Source of the DNA: Acanthaster planci
Lineage: Eukaryota; Echinodermata; Asteroidea; Valvatida; Acanthasteridae
Direction of reading: 5' to 3'
Assembly (NCBI RefSeq): GCF_001949145.1
Contig: NW_019091455.1
Span: 857,017 to 921,016, forward strand
Length of the DNA stretch: 64,000 nt
Under the pieces are notes generated by a model. It was not told the DNA's origin. It was given only the letters and a program-made list of their open reading frames with translations, and ran no database searches. The translations under genes and the position numbers were made by a program. Below, piece by piece: positions 43,101 through 51,800 of the stretch. The first letter of the stretch is position 1. Each line of letters opens with the position of its first letter.

Positions 43101-46100
43101 ATACATGTAGGCCTACATGTACATCTGCCGTCCACTGGGAATCACTTCCCGGGTGGGACGGCGCCCTCCAGTGCGCCAGGGGAATCACTGATTCAAAAAT
43201 CTCTTGACTTCAAAGGTGGTTTTTCTATCCTTTGACAATGTCTCCATCTTTGGTTTCAGGTTTCATTTGTTCATTACCCGCACAATTACACCTAGTTTAG
43301 TTTACGTTTTAGAGCTGTTCATAGAGAGTGTTACGACATGAGCGTCTCAATCGTTTGGAACCAAAATGGTGGATTAAACGTCAGCGCACAAATCCTGTCC
43401 TGCACACATAATCAACAACCATTTGGTTCCGCAGTCTGAAGTTGGTGCTAATCTCTCTATTTACATCTCCGCCGCCTTCTGGAGAATTCCTCCGTCTGGA
43501 GAATTCAAATGGTTATGTTCACGTGAATTTAAAGAATTCATTGTACCAGATTTCGTTGAAATCTAACCGGCAAAAGGCTTATTGCTTTTAACAATGCGCC
43601 TGCGCAATTCTGTTACACTCGAACGACCCTTTTCGGTCAGTTTTTTTTTTAATCTCTTCGTTACGTTTCACCGATGGCTCCAATTCTTGCAGCGTACATA
43701 GTCATTGAAATCTCGTACAGTTGTTTTCATGTGAATGAATCCCTCTGTTGGCTAATGATAAAATGAAATCGGCTATTGATAACCAGCGGCGTGACCATAC
43801 CACTGGGCCTGGTCCCAAATGGTCGACTAAAACCATTCATCATTCGGGTGGGGTTCGTCAAACTATAGGCTTAGTTAACTATAGTCGTTGCTCGAACTTC
43901 AAGTTGCCCTATGGAGCCTCCGTTGCTAGAAAAATTGCGCCCTCTCTTGATCCCGCAGTACCAAGTATGTGGAAAACGTGGGGAGAATTTTATTCTGTTC
44001 CAAATGTAAACGTTGAAGATTAGGACTTGGGTCCAATAAAAAAAGAAATTCAAAAATATCAAAGGATTTTGAGGACGTTTTCAGATGCCAGGAATTCGGA
44101 TTTTTAAAAGTACTCATTCAAGGCTTTCCCACTTTTTTCACATTGCACCTAAAAACCAAATATTTTAGATTCACACAAAAGTCATAGCCTTTCCGTGAGA
44201 GAATAGATGCCCTGTATTGCTATAGTACAAACCTGAAAAAATCACAATGCATGTATTTTATTGTTGTCACCGCTACCGACTCCCTGTTTGGACGGTCTCA
44301 TGGACCTCTCTCCATTTACCAGGGCCGGATGAGGTGTTCCGTGGGACCCTAATCTATTCTGATGCTGGTGAGCGATGGACCCTTGCTAAAAACTATTATG
44401 ACTGAAGTTTTCCAAAACTCGAAAATGCAGACGAAGACGCCGAGATGTTTAAAATCTTGTATATCTTTAAGCTGAGTGTGTTTTACATGGCATGCATAAT
44501 ACAGTGTTTTGTAGCACCTCAAAGACTGAGTTCGGGCGGCTTGTCCACGAACAGGTCAATTTGTTTTTCCTGAGTCGGCCGCTCGAATGCCAGGAACGTA
44601 CAACCGATCGTTGCTGGTAGTTAGTGGCAAGCAATATGCAGCATGGCGGCGTCCATGTACGTTATTCGAGAGTTAATGTTTGGATATCTGGACTGGATTC
44701 TTTTCTATCTAAACAGGAACATTTATTTCTGTCACTCTGGCTTAGTAAGCAATCTCTCTACTTCTTGCAGCTGTTCAAAAATCAAAATCTCACGAGTTTT
44801 TCCGTGTGTTCCTGTAAAACCCTGACGAGGAGGTGGTGTGTGATCCTACTCCGAGAACAGTGTTCTTGAGTCGTGTTCGCTCCATTCGAGCGCGAGAACA
44901 AGAAACCTGTGTCAAGAACAGGCCGCCCAAACTCGACCAAATGTTTTGTAAGCCCTCTAATTCATTCGTAGGCCCTACGCCCCGTTTTCTGTGGCTATTG
45001 GATGTATCCAGCTTATCCCTAGCCTGGAAGACGAAAAGACAAAAAGCCAAATGAGGCCTGTGTGGAAAACAACCCAAGCGTGTCATGAAGTCTGGTATCT
45101 AATGTCCCCTTTTTCTCACATTTATTGCTTAGTACCCAAGTTGCGGAAGAGGCGCCGAATAGAAGAGATGGAAGCCGAGGTGCCTGTTGCCATCGGATAC
45201 TGGGGCAAGCCAGCAGCTCTAGAGGGCGCCAAATATGATTTCCTGTGCATCCAAGCCGCGCTCACATCTAACAAGCCAAACAGTCTTTCCTTCACTGAAG
45301 GTAGGACCTTTCTTCATTCGTTCACGCGTCTGTTTTCAACTGAGAACTGAGGGCGGTCTTCGTAAAACTTGTTGAACATCGATAAGCCTTTAGTCCCAGA
45401 TCTTTAACAGAACATCGCTCGGTGGAGAAAAGTAGTACAAATAGAAAGTAATTCCCTGCGTTATTGCTTTTGGAAATAACAAGTCAAATCAACGTTTTTT
45501 AGGTTGGACTTGTACAGAATCACCAGATATGGATAAAAAGGATAGCACCAGTGCTCGATAGTGGTCGTTTGCTTGTTATTATCACACAACTGTCTTGGGA
45601 TACACCCATGTACTTTCTTATGGGAAAATTGTTTTAGAGCTAGTCTCGAGAGGAGACTATAGTCTTCACGTCTCGTAGGAGTTCCCATTGTTGAAATGTC
45701 GGAGTTTACTTCCTTTGGAAAAAGAGATCATTCAGAGCCACAATTACATGTATAGCCTTTCTCCGATTTTGGATCCCCCAGCACGGTGTAAAAAAGAAAT
45801 TCGCTGGCCGCTTATACTCAATGAAAGATGTGCTTTTCAGTTTAGTTTTAATATTGACAATTTTAAGTTTCCTCAGAATTTATGGTAGATTCCGGAAGTG
45901 ACGTGGTGACGGCCCGACAAGAGATTTTGGACCAGCTTGACCTTGAATTGATCGGTACAATCCAGAGCAGGGGCGTCCACACTACGGTGGAGAAACAGCT
46001 GTACAAGGCCATACTGCGTATAGGCAAACAGGAGGCTGAGATAGAGGTAAGTCAGACGCTGAGGGGTGCTGAAAAGCGGAAGTTGCAAGGACTACAGGTA

Positions 46101-47662
46101 AAGGGTACAATCCACTAATTCAAGCCTCATTGAAAACAGTGTACAATCAGCACTGTTCAGGGCCCAATAACATGCATACCAACATCCTTGAGATTTCTGA
46201 AGCACAAATTAAATTATTTTCTGGTCCCTATTTTTTCAATTTCGTTTAAATTTTTGTGGGTTAACCAATTACATTTTTAATTATTTCCACAAAACAAATT
46301 CACCTCCCGAAAAGTGATTTTTTAGTGTGATTAAACCATTTTTCCAGTGGCAACCTTCAACTTTCTCAGGCACTTAGGACCATTTTTCAACCGTAGTTTT
46401 AGCCATTATGGTTTCATGTGAAAAGTCAAAGACCGGCAAAGTTGGTGCTGGCTACGATCTACATAATCTCACCATTTTGGGGCCAAACAATCTCCCTTTT
46501 CTAAAGATACTGTGGGGGCACTTTTAATGCTAATGAGCTGGCCAGAAATTCTCACTTGAATTTGTGGACTGCACCATGAAGGGACGGGAGTGTAAATGGA
46601 TGTGTGATCTGCACAAACCCTTCGCATGGTGAGCTTTGTCATTTTGGTGCAAATCAACTGCAAATTGATCTGGGCACTGTCCTGTTTTCAAAACTGTTTA
46701 ATTCGTGATTCTAGACCACCTGGATTCATGTTGTTGAGAACCTAGAATGGCATAAATGGCTCTGAAAACAAGAGTATGTCCATATTAATTTGAAGTTTAC
46801 ATGCACCCAAATGACAAAGCTCACCATATCATTTTCGCAGATCACATGACAAACAGGAGAGCCGTACTGCAGTTATTGTTTGCCCCTGAGGTTTATCTCA
46901 ACTGCCTACCTCTCTTCAACTGTTTCCATTTCTGTTTCAAGCTTGTTTAATGTGAAATATTTTAAACCCTCTGGGAACGGAGAATCGAATCATGGTCTCG
47001 TTAAGCTGCAGACGATATACCGGTACTTGGGATTGGTGGCTTTGAAAACTTTTCCAACAGTCTCTTTGAATATTTTTTTCCAGCTGTACAAGTTCCTTAT
47101 TATTTCCACTTTGGACGTACACAATCAAGAAGGAAGAAACCTTGTATCAATGTGAATCTTACCTAAGAGATATTTACTAAAAAAATGTCTCAAATACGGC
47201 TGGTGTCTGGTTACTTTTTTTGTATGACACAAGCTGCAGGCTGAAACGCCTCCATGACAAAGGGGAATCTTTAGTACAAATTATTTTTTGTGGCTGCGTC
47301 CCATACTTTAGGTCATGCCCGAACCGTACGAGTCTATAGGCAATAGAGTCATGCGACAGTTCCGCCACGTGATCGACAGCACGGTGCACTACTGGCTGCA
47401 GGGGAACCGACTGGAACCGGGCGAGTCGTCGGGCCAAGCGTCGGCGTCCGCACTCGGCAGCTCCAGCGGCGAACAAACGTCGCACAGCACGCCGGAGCTG
47501 ACGGGCGAGTCGGGCGCCGAGTCCAAAGAGGGCTCGTCCCCGGATGAGTTGACGAAGCGAAAGAAGACAGGGCAGGCGAAGGCCGAGTCGATGGGGGAGG
47601 AGGAGAGAGAAGCCGAGGCGGAGGACTCGTCGTCCACCTCGTCCGCTGAGAGATCACCATGA
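8908..47662 (+). CDS. Tandem SAM domain / retropepsin-like aspartic protease protein (5 coding exons, 353 aa)
   Basis: The gene is the join of 8908-9082, 14716-14913, 45133-45300, 45877-46046 and 47312-47662. All introns are GT-AG and the phases agree (1,1,1,0), so the frame stays open for 354 codons including TGA. Domain order: SAM 1 at about residues 3-60, SAM 2 at 68-130, a basic stretch (KLRKRRR) at 127-133, a retropepsin-like fold at about 145-265 and an acidic Ser/Glu-rich tail at 268-353. D185 lies in VDSGSDVV, the usual catalytic Asp-(Ser/Thr)-Gly site. The later SIGNRVMRQFRHVID (245-259) matches the family's conserved 'LGR-D-x-L..F...D' strand-helix. Retropepsins work as homodimers and SAM domains self-associate, so oligomerisation may control the protease; this is inference. 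Without a signal peptide or membrane segment, it is probably nuclear or cytosolic. The gene model is strong; the substrate is unknown. Confidence 0.88.
9083..14715 (+). other. Intron 1 (5.6 kb) of the SAM-retropepsin gene
   Basis: The donor is GTTAGT and the acceptor is GATAG after a T/C-rich tract. It separates the two SAM domains. A TGACGTCA site lies at 9234-9241. Two GC/CpG-rich patches occur near 10,350-10,440 and 11,280-11,460; the second has runs of G and could be an internal regulatory region. No nested gene could be supported. Confidence 0.8.
14716..14913 (+). CDS. Exon 2: SAM domain 2
   Basis: This exon completes codon 59 and encodes residues 60-124. It enters and leaves in phase 1. 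The acceptor is GATAG|CC, downstream of a T/C-rich tract at about 14679-14695, and the donor is C|GTGAGT. The peptide carries a second SAM signature: a helix around VFQWLRDNGIDHYFGNF, then NLRQVSVMELTADVL and LPGHRKRLRNA. The Pro-Gly-His-Arg-Lys-Arg run is typical of the start of the last SAM helix, and that helix continues across the junction into exon 3. Third codon positions are GC-rich, unlike the AT-rich flanks. Codon 125 is split (C|TA, Leu). The exon is symmetrical (198 bp, phase 1-1), so skipping it would keep the frame. Confidence 0.88.
16473..16690 (+). repeat. Dispersed repeat, copy 1 (intron 2)
   Basis: About 215 bases here resemble 45564-45780 in the same orientation. Shared blocks in order: ACACAAC, then CTGGGGAT/TTGGGATA, then ATGTACTTTC followed by TATGGGAAAATTGT, then TTGAAATGTCGGA, then AGCCAC-ATTA, then a GGATCC/TTTCCC-like end. 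The reverse strands of both copies also read similar short peptides (LLSRLA, QFSH, KVHG). It could be a SINE, a MITE or a relic of a longer element; I do not recognise the family. Boundaries are approximate. Confidence 0.65.
17716..17830. repeat. Long foldback (hairpin) element
   Basis: Arms of about 52 bp (17716-17767 and 17779-17830) are inverted copies with roughly 85-90% identity and an 11-base loop. The inner ends are exact over AATCTTTCTCAA / TTGAGAAAGATT, and the outer ends over AATCACAAA / TTTGTGATT. Both arms contain a TGACGTTTC / GAAACGTCA word. The structure fits a foldback MITE or two inverted element ends. It lies in intron 2; no coding content. Confidence 0.8.
22889..22977. repeat. 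Perfect 21-bp inverted repeat
   Basis: The arms ATGGCGTGCAAAGTTAACATT (22889-22909; 21 bases, of which the first 20 are ATGGCGTGCAAAGTTAACAT) and its exact reverse complement (22957-22977) flank 47 bases. They may be terminal inverted repeats of a small non-autonomous DNA transposon of about 89 bp. No clear target-site duplication is visible. Confidence 0.8.
25731..25908. repeat. Possible MITE with GGCACGGTT ends and an inner G/C-run palindrome
   Basis: A 9-bp GGCACGGTT at 25731-25739 is inverted at 25900-25908. Inside it, GGGGGGGGCTA (25742-25752) pairs with TAGCCCCCCCC (25775-25785). A TGACGTCACGTG composite lies at 25854-25865. The short ends make this a tentative element; no target-site duplication is evident. 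Confidence 0.35.
26330..26760. promoter_or_regulatory. CpG-rich block in intron 2
   Basis: This block is much richer in G, C and CpG than its AT-rich flanks. It contains a G9 run, a 10-bp inverted repeat GGCTGGCACG (26662-26671 and 26677-26686) and a TGACGTCA at 26737-26744, with another at 26012-26019 just upstream. It could be an internal promoter or enhancer. No transcript start is evident from sequence alone. Confidence 0.3.
31476..31492 (+). promoter_or_regulatory. YY1-like site fused to an E-box
   Basis: AAGATGGCGGC at 31476-31486 matches the YY1 consensus and is followed directly by CACGTG at 31487-31492. A second YY1-like AAGATGGCCGCC lies near 27489. Both are in intron 2. Binding is inferred from motif only. 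Confidence 0.3.
37081..37112. repeat. (TGTC)8 microsatellite
   Basis: Eight uninterrupted TGTC units lie in intron 2, preceded by degenerate GTCTG/GTCCG units from about 37053 and followed by TATCTG. Confidence 0.95.
39830..40190. promoter_or_regulatory. CpG-rich block in intron 2
   Basis: A GC- and CpG-rich patch with inverted CCAAT-like words (CATTGG near 40137) and several repeats of CGCTATAG (near 39940 and 40003). It may be regulatory. No exon with a good donor and a recognisable peptide was found next to it. Confidence 0.25.
41190..41620. promoter_or_regulatory. CpG-rich block with GC box in intron 2
   Basis: A GC box-like CGCCCCGCCCC lies at about 41218, followed by a CpG-dense segment to about 41580 and an AT-rich drop afterwards. 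It lies about 3.5 kb upstream of exon 3, where an internal promoter would give a transcript lacking both SAM domains. This is inference from composition only. Confidence 0.28.
45133..45300 (+). CDS. Exon 3: end of SAM 2, basic linker, start of protease domain
   Basis: This exon completes Leu125 and encodes residues 126-180, again phase 1-1 (168 bp). The acceptor is strong (TTTATTGCTTAG) and the donor is GAAG|GTAGGA. The first residues finish the SAM 2 last helix and run into the basic cluster KLRKRRR, a possible nuclear localisation or nucleic acid binding patch. An acidic segment follows (EEMEAEV), then a hydrophobic stretch around YDFLCIQAAL that probably forms the first strands of the protease fold. 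On its own the exon would not be recognisable; phase, splice sites and continuity with both neighbours support it. A GAGGGCGC word lies inside the coding sequence. Confidence 0.82.
45301..45876 (+). other. Intron 3 (576 bp)
   Basis: The donor is GTAGGA and the acceptor is TTTCCTCAG. More than a third of it (about 45564-45780) is the second copy of a dispersed repeat also found in intron 2. The repeat ends about 100 bases before the acceptor of the catalytic exon. Confidence 0.82.
45564..45780 (+). repeat. Dispersed repeat, copy 2 (intron 3)
   Basis: This is the counterpart of the copy at 16473-16690, in direct orientation, lying between exon 3 and exon 4. It shares the blocks ATGTACTTTC, TATGGGAAAATTGT and TTGAAATGTCGGA. 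The two copies have diverged and differ by small indels, so the insertions look old. Boundaries are approximate. Confidence 0.65.
45877..46046 (+). CDS. Exon 4: retropepsin-like catalytic core (DSGS)
   Basis: This exon completes Glu181 and encodes residues 182-237, ending in phase 0. The acceptor is TTTCCTCAG|AA and the donor is GAG|GTAAGT, both near consensus. The active-site loop FMVDSGSDVVT is followed by a helix and LDLELIG, then a probable flap (TIQSRGVHTT) and strands LYKAILRIG and AEIE. This order, Asp-Ser-Gly-Ser then 'L.L..IG....RG....+.LY...L.IG', matches the retropepsin-like fold found in retroviral proteases and in cellular relatives such as DDI and SASPase. Every part expected of an active protomer up to the last strand-helix is present, with no frameshift. 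The lack of reverse transcriptase or gag sequence nearby, and introns inside the domain, indicate a cellular gene and not a recent retroelement. Confidence 0.86.
46047..47311 (+). other. Intron 4 (1.27 kb)
   Basis: The donor is GTAAGT and the acceptor is CATACTTTAG, both good. It splits the protease domain between the flap/strand region and the last strand-helix. Its content is AT-rich and I see no repeat or gene within it. Confidence 0.82.
47312..47662 (+). CDS. Exon 5: end of protease domain and acidic Ser-rich tail, stop codon
   Basis: This exon encodes residues 238-353 and TGA at 47660-47662. The acceptor is CATACTTTAG|GT in phase 0. Residues 238-266 finish the protease fold: the SIGNRVMRQFRHVID segment corresponds to the 'LGR-D' strand and C-terminal helix of retropepsins. 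From about residue 268 the sequence is low in complexity and rich in Ser, Glu, Gly and Ala, with one basic KRKK cluster. It is probably disordered and could carry phosphorylation sites. The exon is clearly more GC-rich than its surroundings, and its antisense strand is open for over 100 codons, which is a shadow of that composition. A shorter tail by alternative splicing cannot be excluded. Confidence 0.86.
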   Translation, partial: VMPEPYESIGNRVMRQFRHVIDSTVHYWLQGNRLEPGESSGQASASALGSSSGEQTSHSTPELTGESGAESKEGSSPDELTKRKKTGQAKAESMGEEEREAEAEDSSSTSSAERSP

Positions 47663-47681
47663 CGTCACAGGTCAAGGGTCA
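47660..47681 (+). promoter_or_regulatory. CRE palindrome overlapping the stop codon, next to a DR1 nuclear-receptor site
   Basis: TGACGTCA at 47660-47667 includes the TGA stop codon. AGGTCA-A-GGGTCA at 47669-47681 is a direct repeat spaced by one base (DR1), the consensus for RXR, HNF4 or PPAR-type receptors. The motif match is seen directly; function is uncertain at the 3' end of a gene. Confidence 0.35.
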
Positions 47682-48744
47682 ACCGTGAAGCCGAGAATGG
47701 CCGGCTTGTGCCAGTATGTCATAAGAAATTGTGGTTACTGAGTGTAGTAGGGTGGCTCACGACCATCGCTGTAATGCTACACTCCGTACATTATTTCTTT
47801 CCCTTTTTGGTTTCTTTTCTTAAAAGAGTTGATTTTCAACTTCTGCCACCTATTGTCCGATGAACGACCTTTTGCCGCCTGTATTGTTCGATGAATTTTA
47901 TTTTTCTATGATTTATTCATCACACGTGGTTCAAATTAAGCCATCTTACACTCATGATTACCTCAGCATGAAAATGATATTTTGAAGTTGTTTGCGATTA
48001 AAATTGGCATATAGAGCCTTTTATACTTCCGTGTTACATAATAGAGTGTCAGTCAGTAAAACTAGGTTTTTTCGGGTAGTTTCGTTAACATACTAGATCC
48101 CGATTTGATGCTTAGGGCAAATCATGAAAGTGACTTTCAGTCTGAACCGATATTAGCGAGCGTCGCACAGACCAACGATGACTTTCAGGAGATGTGAAAA
48201 TGTAAATTAAAACCCAAATTTGAAGTTCTAAAGAGGGTCAACGTTCATAGATTTGCCAGCCAGAAAGCAACACTCCTACGCGTGATTGGCAATAGCCAGC
48301 GTAAAACAGTCTTAATAGGCTTGGCATTTAATTGGTACCCCCAGTTTAATCATTTTTGCCAACTCTGCATAGGCCTACCAGGTCGTCGAAAATCGGCCCC
48401 AGAAACCACGAAATAGCACGCAGTGCTAGAAACGAACGTCGTCGGTTTTTTTTCCAGCTCCGAGGAAATTTTACGAATTCGTTTACTGGAGAATACCAGG
48501 TAGCAGTTCCTGATCAGTGTCATGTTTGCTGTAGGTTTGAAGGATAGTGTCATCACGTTCTGGGCCTACCTTTGTCACGCTTGGATTAAGCACTGCACAC
48601 CATAATGTGTGTTATGAATGCCTCTATTGCCCTTGAGCATAATGGCAGAATATTTCCTCCGAGTTTTTCCAGCAAATGAACGAATCCAGCGTAACATTTC
48701 CAGGAAATTGGAAACCAAAATCAGTGATGTATAAGTCTAGCAAG

Positions 48745-48803
48745 TTAACGCTAACCCTCCTCAGTCCTCCAACAGGTGAAGGATTGAGGAGTGTTAGGGT
48801 TAA
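48745..48803. repeat. Imperfect 24-bp hairpin in the 3' flank
   Basis: Arms 48745-48768 and 48780-48803 pair at about 21 of 24 positions around an 11-base loop, with CTAACCCTCCTCA opposite TGAGGAGTGTTAG. If it lies in the 3' UTR it could fold in the mRNA. It is short for a typical miRNA precursor and may be a MITE relic. Confidence 0.55.
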
Positions 48804-51800
48804 TCTTCTCCTCTATTTATGTACGGTTGGTCAACAAAACAATGTGTAGGGCTTTAAATATAAATATGGCAAGTTCCTCGTCCCCCTCGTTTCCATAATG
48901 TACCACAAGTTTTGTTGATGTCTGCTCTGAAATAGGCAGGTCTTTGAATTAAAATACAATGTTTACGTTAGGGTTTGGATCTTTTACATTGCTTGCAACT
49001 TGCATCACAAAGGAATCAGGAACAGAGCTTCGCAGCGGGAAGAGCGTGGTCCTAAACCGACACTATTTGATGTTTATGTAGGACCACTGGTCATTACATT
49101 GTGTAGGTACTTCACAATGTTGTGCGGTCATTAATGCAACACTGTACGTTTTTTGGTCGTACAGCTGGATATTACGTATAATGTAGCGTCATTCTCATAG
49201 GTTTCACACTAAAAGAAAATAACTCGAATGCCTTAAAAACCGTCTAATGTGCTTTAGACATGATTAGTTACTATGATTTCATTCTTAACTTTTGCGTTTT
49301 ATGGCTTAGAACAAAATGACAACGGCTTGAGTGTTTTATGGCTGGTGATATACTGCACACTTGCTGGGGAATTCTGAGAAGTTTAGTTGGCCGGAGAATA
49401 CCTATGCGTTCGGCGAACGCATTCGTTGTCCGTTTGAAAGTGTGGCTTTATATGAAAAAAGACCAAAGATTTCTGTACAATGCAGTATAAAATAATTTGT
49501 GCGTGTAGAGTTCGGCTTCACGCGTTGTACATGATATTTATTTCTACTTACATTGTGTGTGTGTCCTCTGCTACGTTATTTCAACAAGAATGTGTTACAC
49601 CTTTTTTTCCCTTTTCCTTTGGGAGTTGTAATGTCCACTCTGTTCACCAGTTTCTAAACTGATCTGTAATTTAACGCAGTCACCAACATTTTTGTTCTTC
49701 GATTTTTTTTAATATCGATCAACTTTAAAGAGGGCCACTGTTCGCAGAAAGAAACTAGGGACAAGGTTATACTGAAGGGAGAGCTCCGTTAAACAAAAAA
49801 TGCGCTCACTCCTGCCGGTCACAGCGCCCGCCAGCTTGAGCCGACCAGGCTGTCACCACGTCAAATGCTGCGTACGTTGTTAGCGTTTTGCTGCTGTAAT
49901 AAGGCATTTTAAAGAGAAAGATAATTGTGGACATAGGTGTTCTTTGCCTTAATTTGGTTTCCTTTAAGTGACGACGGCATACCACATGACCCTGAATTGT
50001 GTTATCTCGGTTGTTTCCGTGGTAACCACTGACCATTTTCATTTCGGCTGGACATTTCAAGTGTGGACGGAAATTGCTCCTGTCCAAGGACTTAAAATCA
50101 CTGTAGACCAAGAACAGCGGGTGCTAGACCGGAAATTTTTTTTCAAAATAAAAGGCGCCTTTTTTTAAACAACAAACCGTGAGCAAAATGCCACCATACA
50201 ATCTGGGTTATTTTATTTGGCACACTGCTTGACAACATGGCGGGAAATTGGTATATACTGAACAAAAACTTCACAGTATATTTTTCAGTCGCTATCCACG
50301 CTTCATCATTCGACATTTCCGATTCACTCATTCTGATATCGCTCTATAGACCTTTGCACACTGTTGACTTACTTTCACCCATGATTCCGAGCCTGTTTAG
50401 TCGGGCGCTGCCAAAATTACGGTATCCAGACGTCGATTCCAATAGGTGCTGTCGGTTTGTTGGTATTTTAGTTCTGTGCCTTTATTCCTTTTACGACAGT
50501 ACTGTACACTGGAGCCTTCAAGCGGTCGAGTTGTTCACTCTCATGGGTTTTTAGACCATTCTGCAGGGCAACATCCACAAGTATCGCGCAAGCAGGAATT
50601 TGCTCACTGCTTACAACTTGTCACGGAGCGCGCTTTTGTAGCTCTCCAAAGAAATTTACGAGATGTCATATTTCTTACGGTTTCGCACCGCGTGATTGCT
50701 GGTCATTTTTGAGCTGTCATTGACGCCAAAAGGATTCTGTTGTTACATCATACGCAAACCTGAGGAAACTCATGGTGTGCGGGCTGTACCTGTCAAGTCC
50801 ATGAATGTAACAACAGAGTGGAAGCGTCTTAAGGAAGTAGCCATCCCATCTAGGGAAAAGGTTTCATTTTGTTTTGTTTGTTTTTGAGCAAAAAGGACAA
50901 AGTTTGGAAGAGCTTTTTTAACGGGTTTTGCCCTTACATCGACTTTTTTTTTCAATCGACCAGAGTCTTCATTCTTTTGGGTTTGTACCTTGACACTGCG
51001 TGTTCCACCACAGCTTATGGGCTTTTGAATAATCCTTACGTGTTGCAAAAGTTAAACCTTTTCAAAGTAATTTCTTGTCACATTGCTGGGAAATGTGACC
51101 TTTTGAAAACTCTCCAAATAGAATGAACTCTGCCCAATGACCTGACTTTTTAAGGCTTAATTTTAACTTGTCATTCGTTTTTAGCGTCTTTTATCCCGCT
51201 GTCTAAAATAAGTTTTTAGCATAATTCTCTTTTTAATCCAGAAGATAGTATGAAAGGGAATGGAAACTTGTGAAATTCAAACAGTAAAAATGTCGTAGAT
51301 GTATTTGGACGGCGCTGCCAAGTTTAAGGATTAAATTTCTCATTCGTCTTATTTTGCAGTTTTGTAGCATAACATGGCGTGCAACCTTAAGTATTTTCCA
51401 TCGTGGACCAAGTATTTGTAATTTAGACTATAAAAAAGAAACAAATTTTATTTATCTTTGTTCCATTTGTGATTTATCGGTCAAATGATTCTTCACCCTA
51501 CAGGTACCGAGACAAGTGTTTTGAAGAATGGACAACACTGTATTTCGTTAAATCGTATTCTGACCCTGGTTCTTCGCCTTTGAAGGGAATAAACTCTCAT
51601 TTAGGTCATTTTTGGTTCCATTTAACCATCACGAAGTTATCTTGCTTGGCCTAAGTGTTTCCACGCTTTGCCACTAAAACACCATTTTTTGTACTTCCCT
51701 GGCCTCAAAAGAAACGACTTTTTTCTTATTTCATGGCTGAGTTTGTTCCCGCGGGATAGTGGTATAGGTGTATATTATTTTTCCTGATATGAGGTCAAAC

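Larger units (their letters stand above)
14914..45132 (+). other. Intron 2 (30.2 kb) of the SAM-retropepsin gene
   Basis: The donor is GTGAGT and the acceptor is TTGCTTAG. This intron is nearly half of the window. It holds CpG-rich blocks, ten of the fifteen TGACGTCA palindromes, a foldback element at 17716-17830, a perfect inverted repeat at 22889-22977, a G/C-run element at 25731-25908, a TGTC microsatellite and one copy of a dispersed repeat at about 16473-16690. Open frames up to 192 codons occur on both strands, but none shows a recognisable domain together with good splice sites. Confidence 0.78.

Noticed and set aside
47349-47675. Open frames on the minus strand opposite exon 5
   Set aside because: Pro/Ser/Arg-rich shadows of the GC-rich coding strand.
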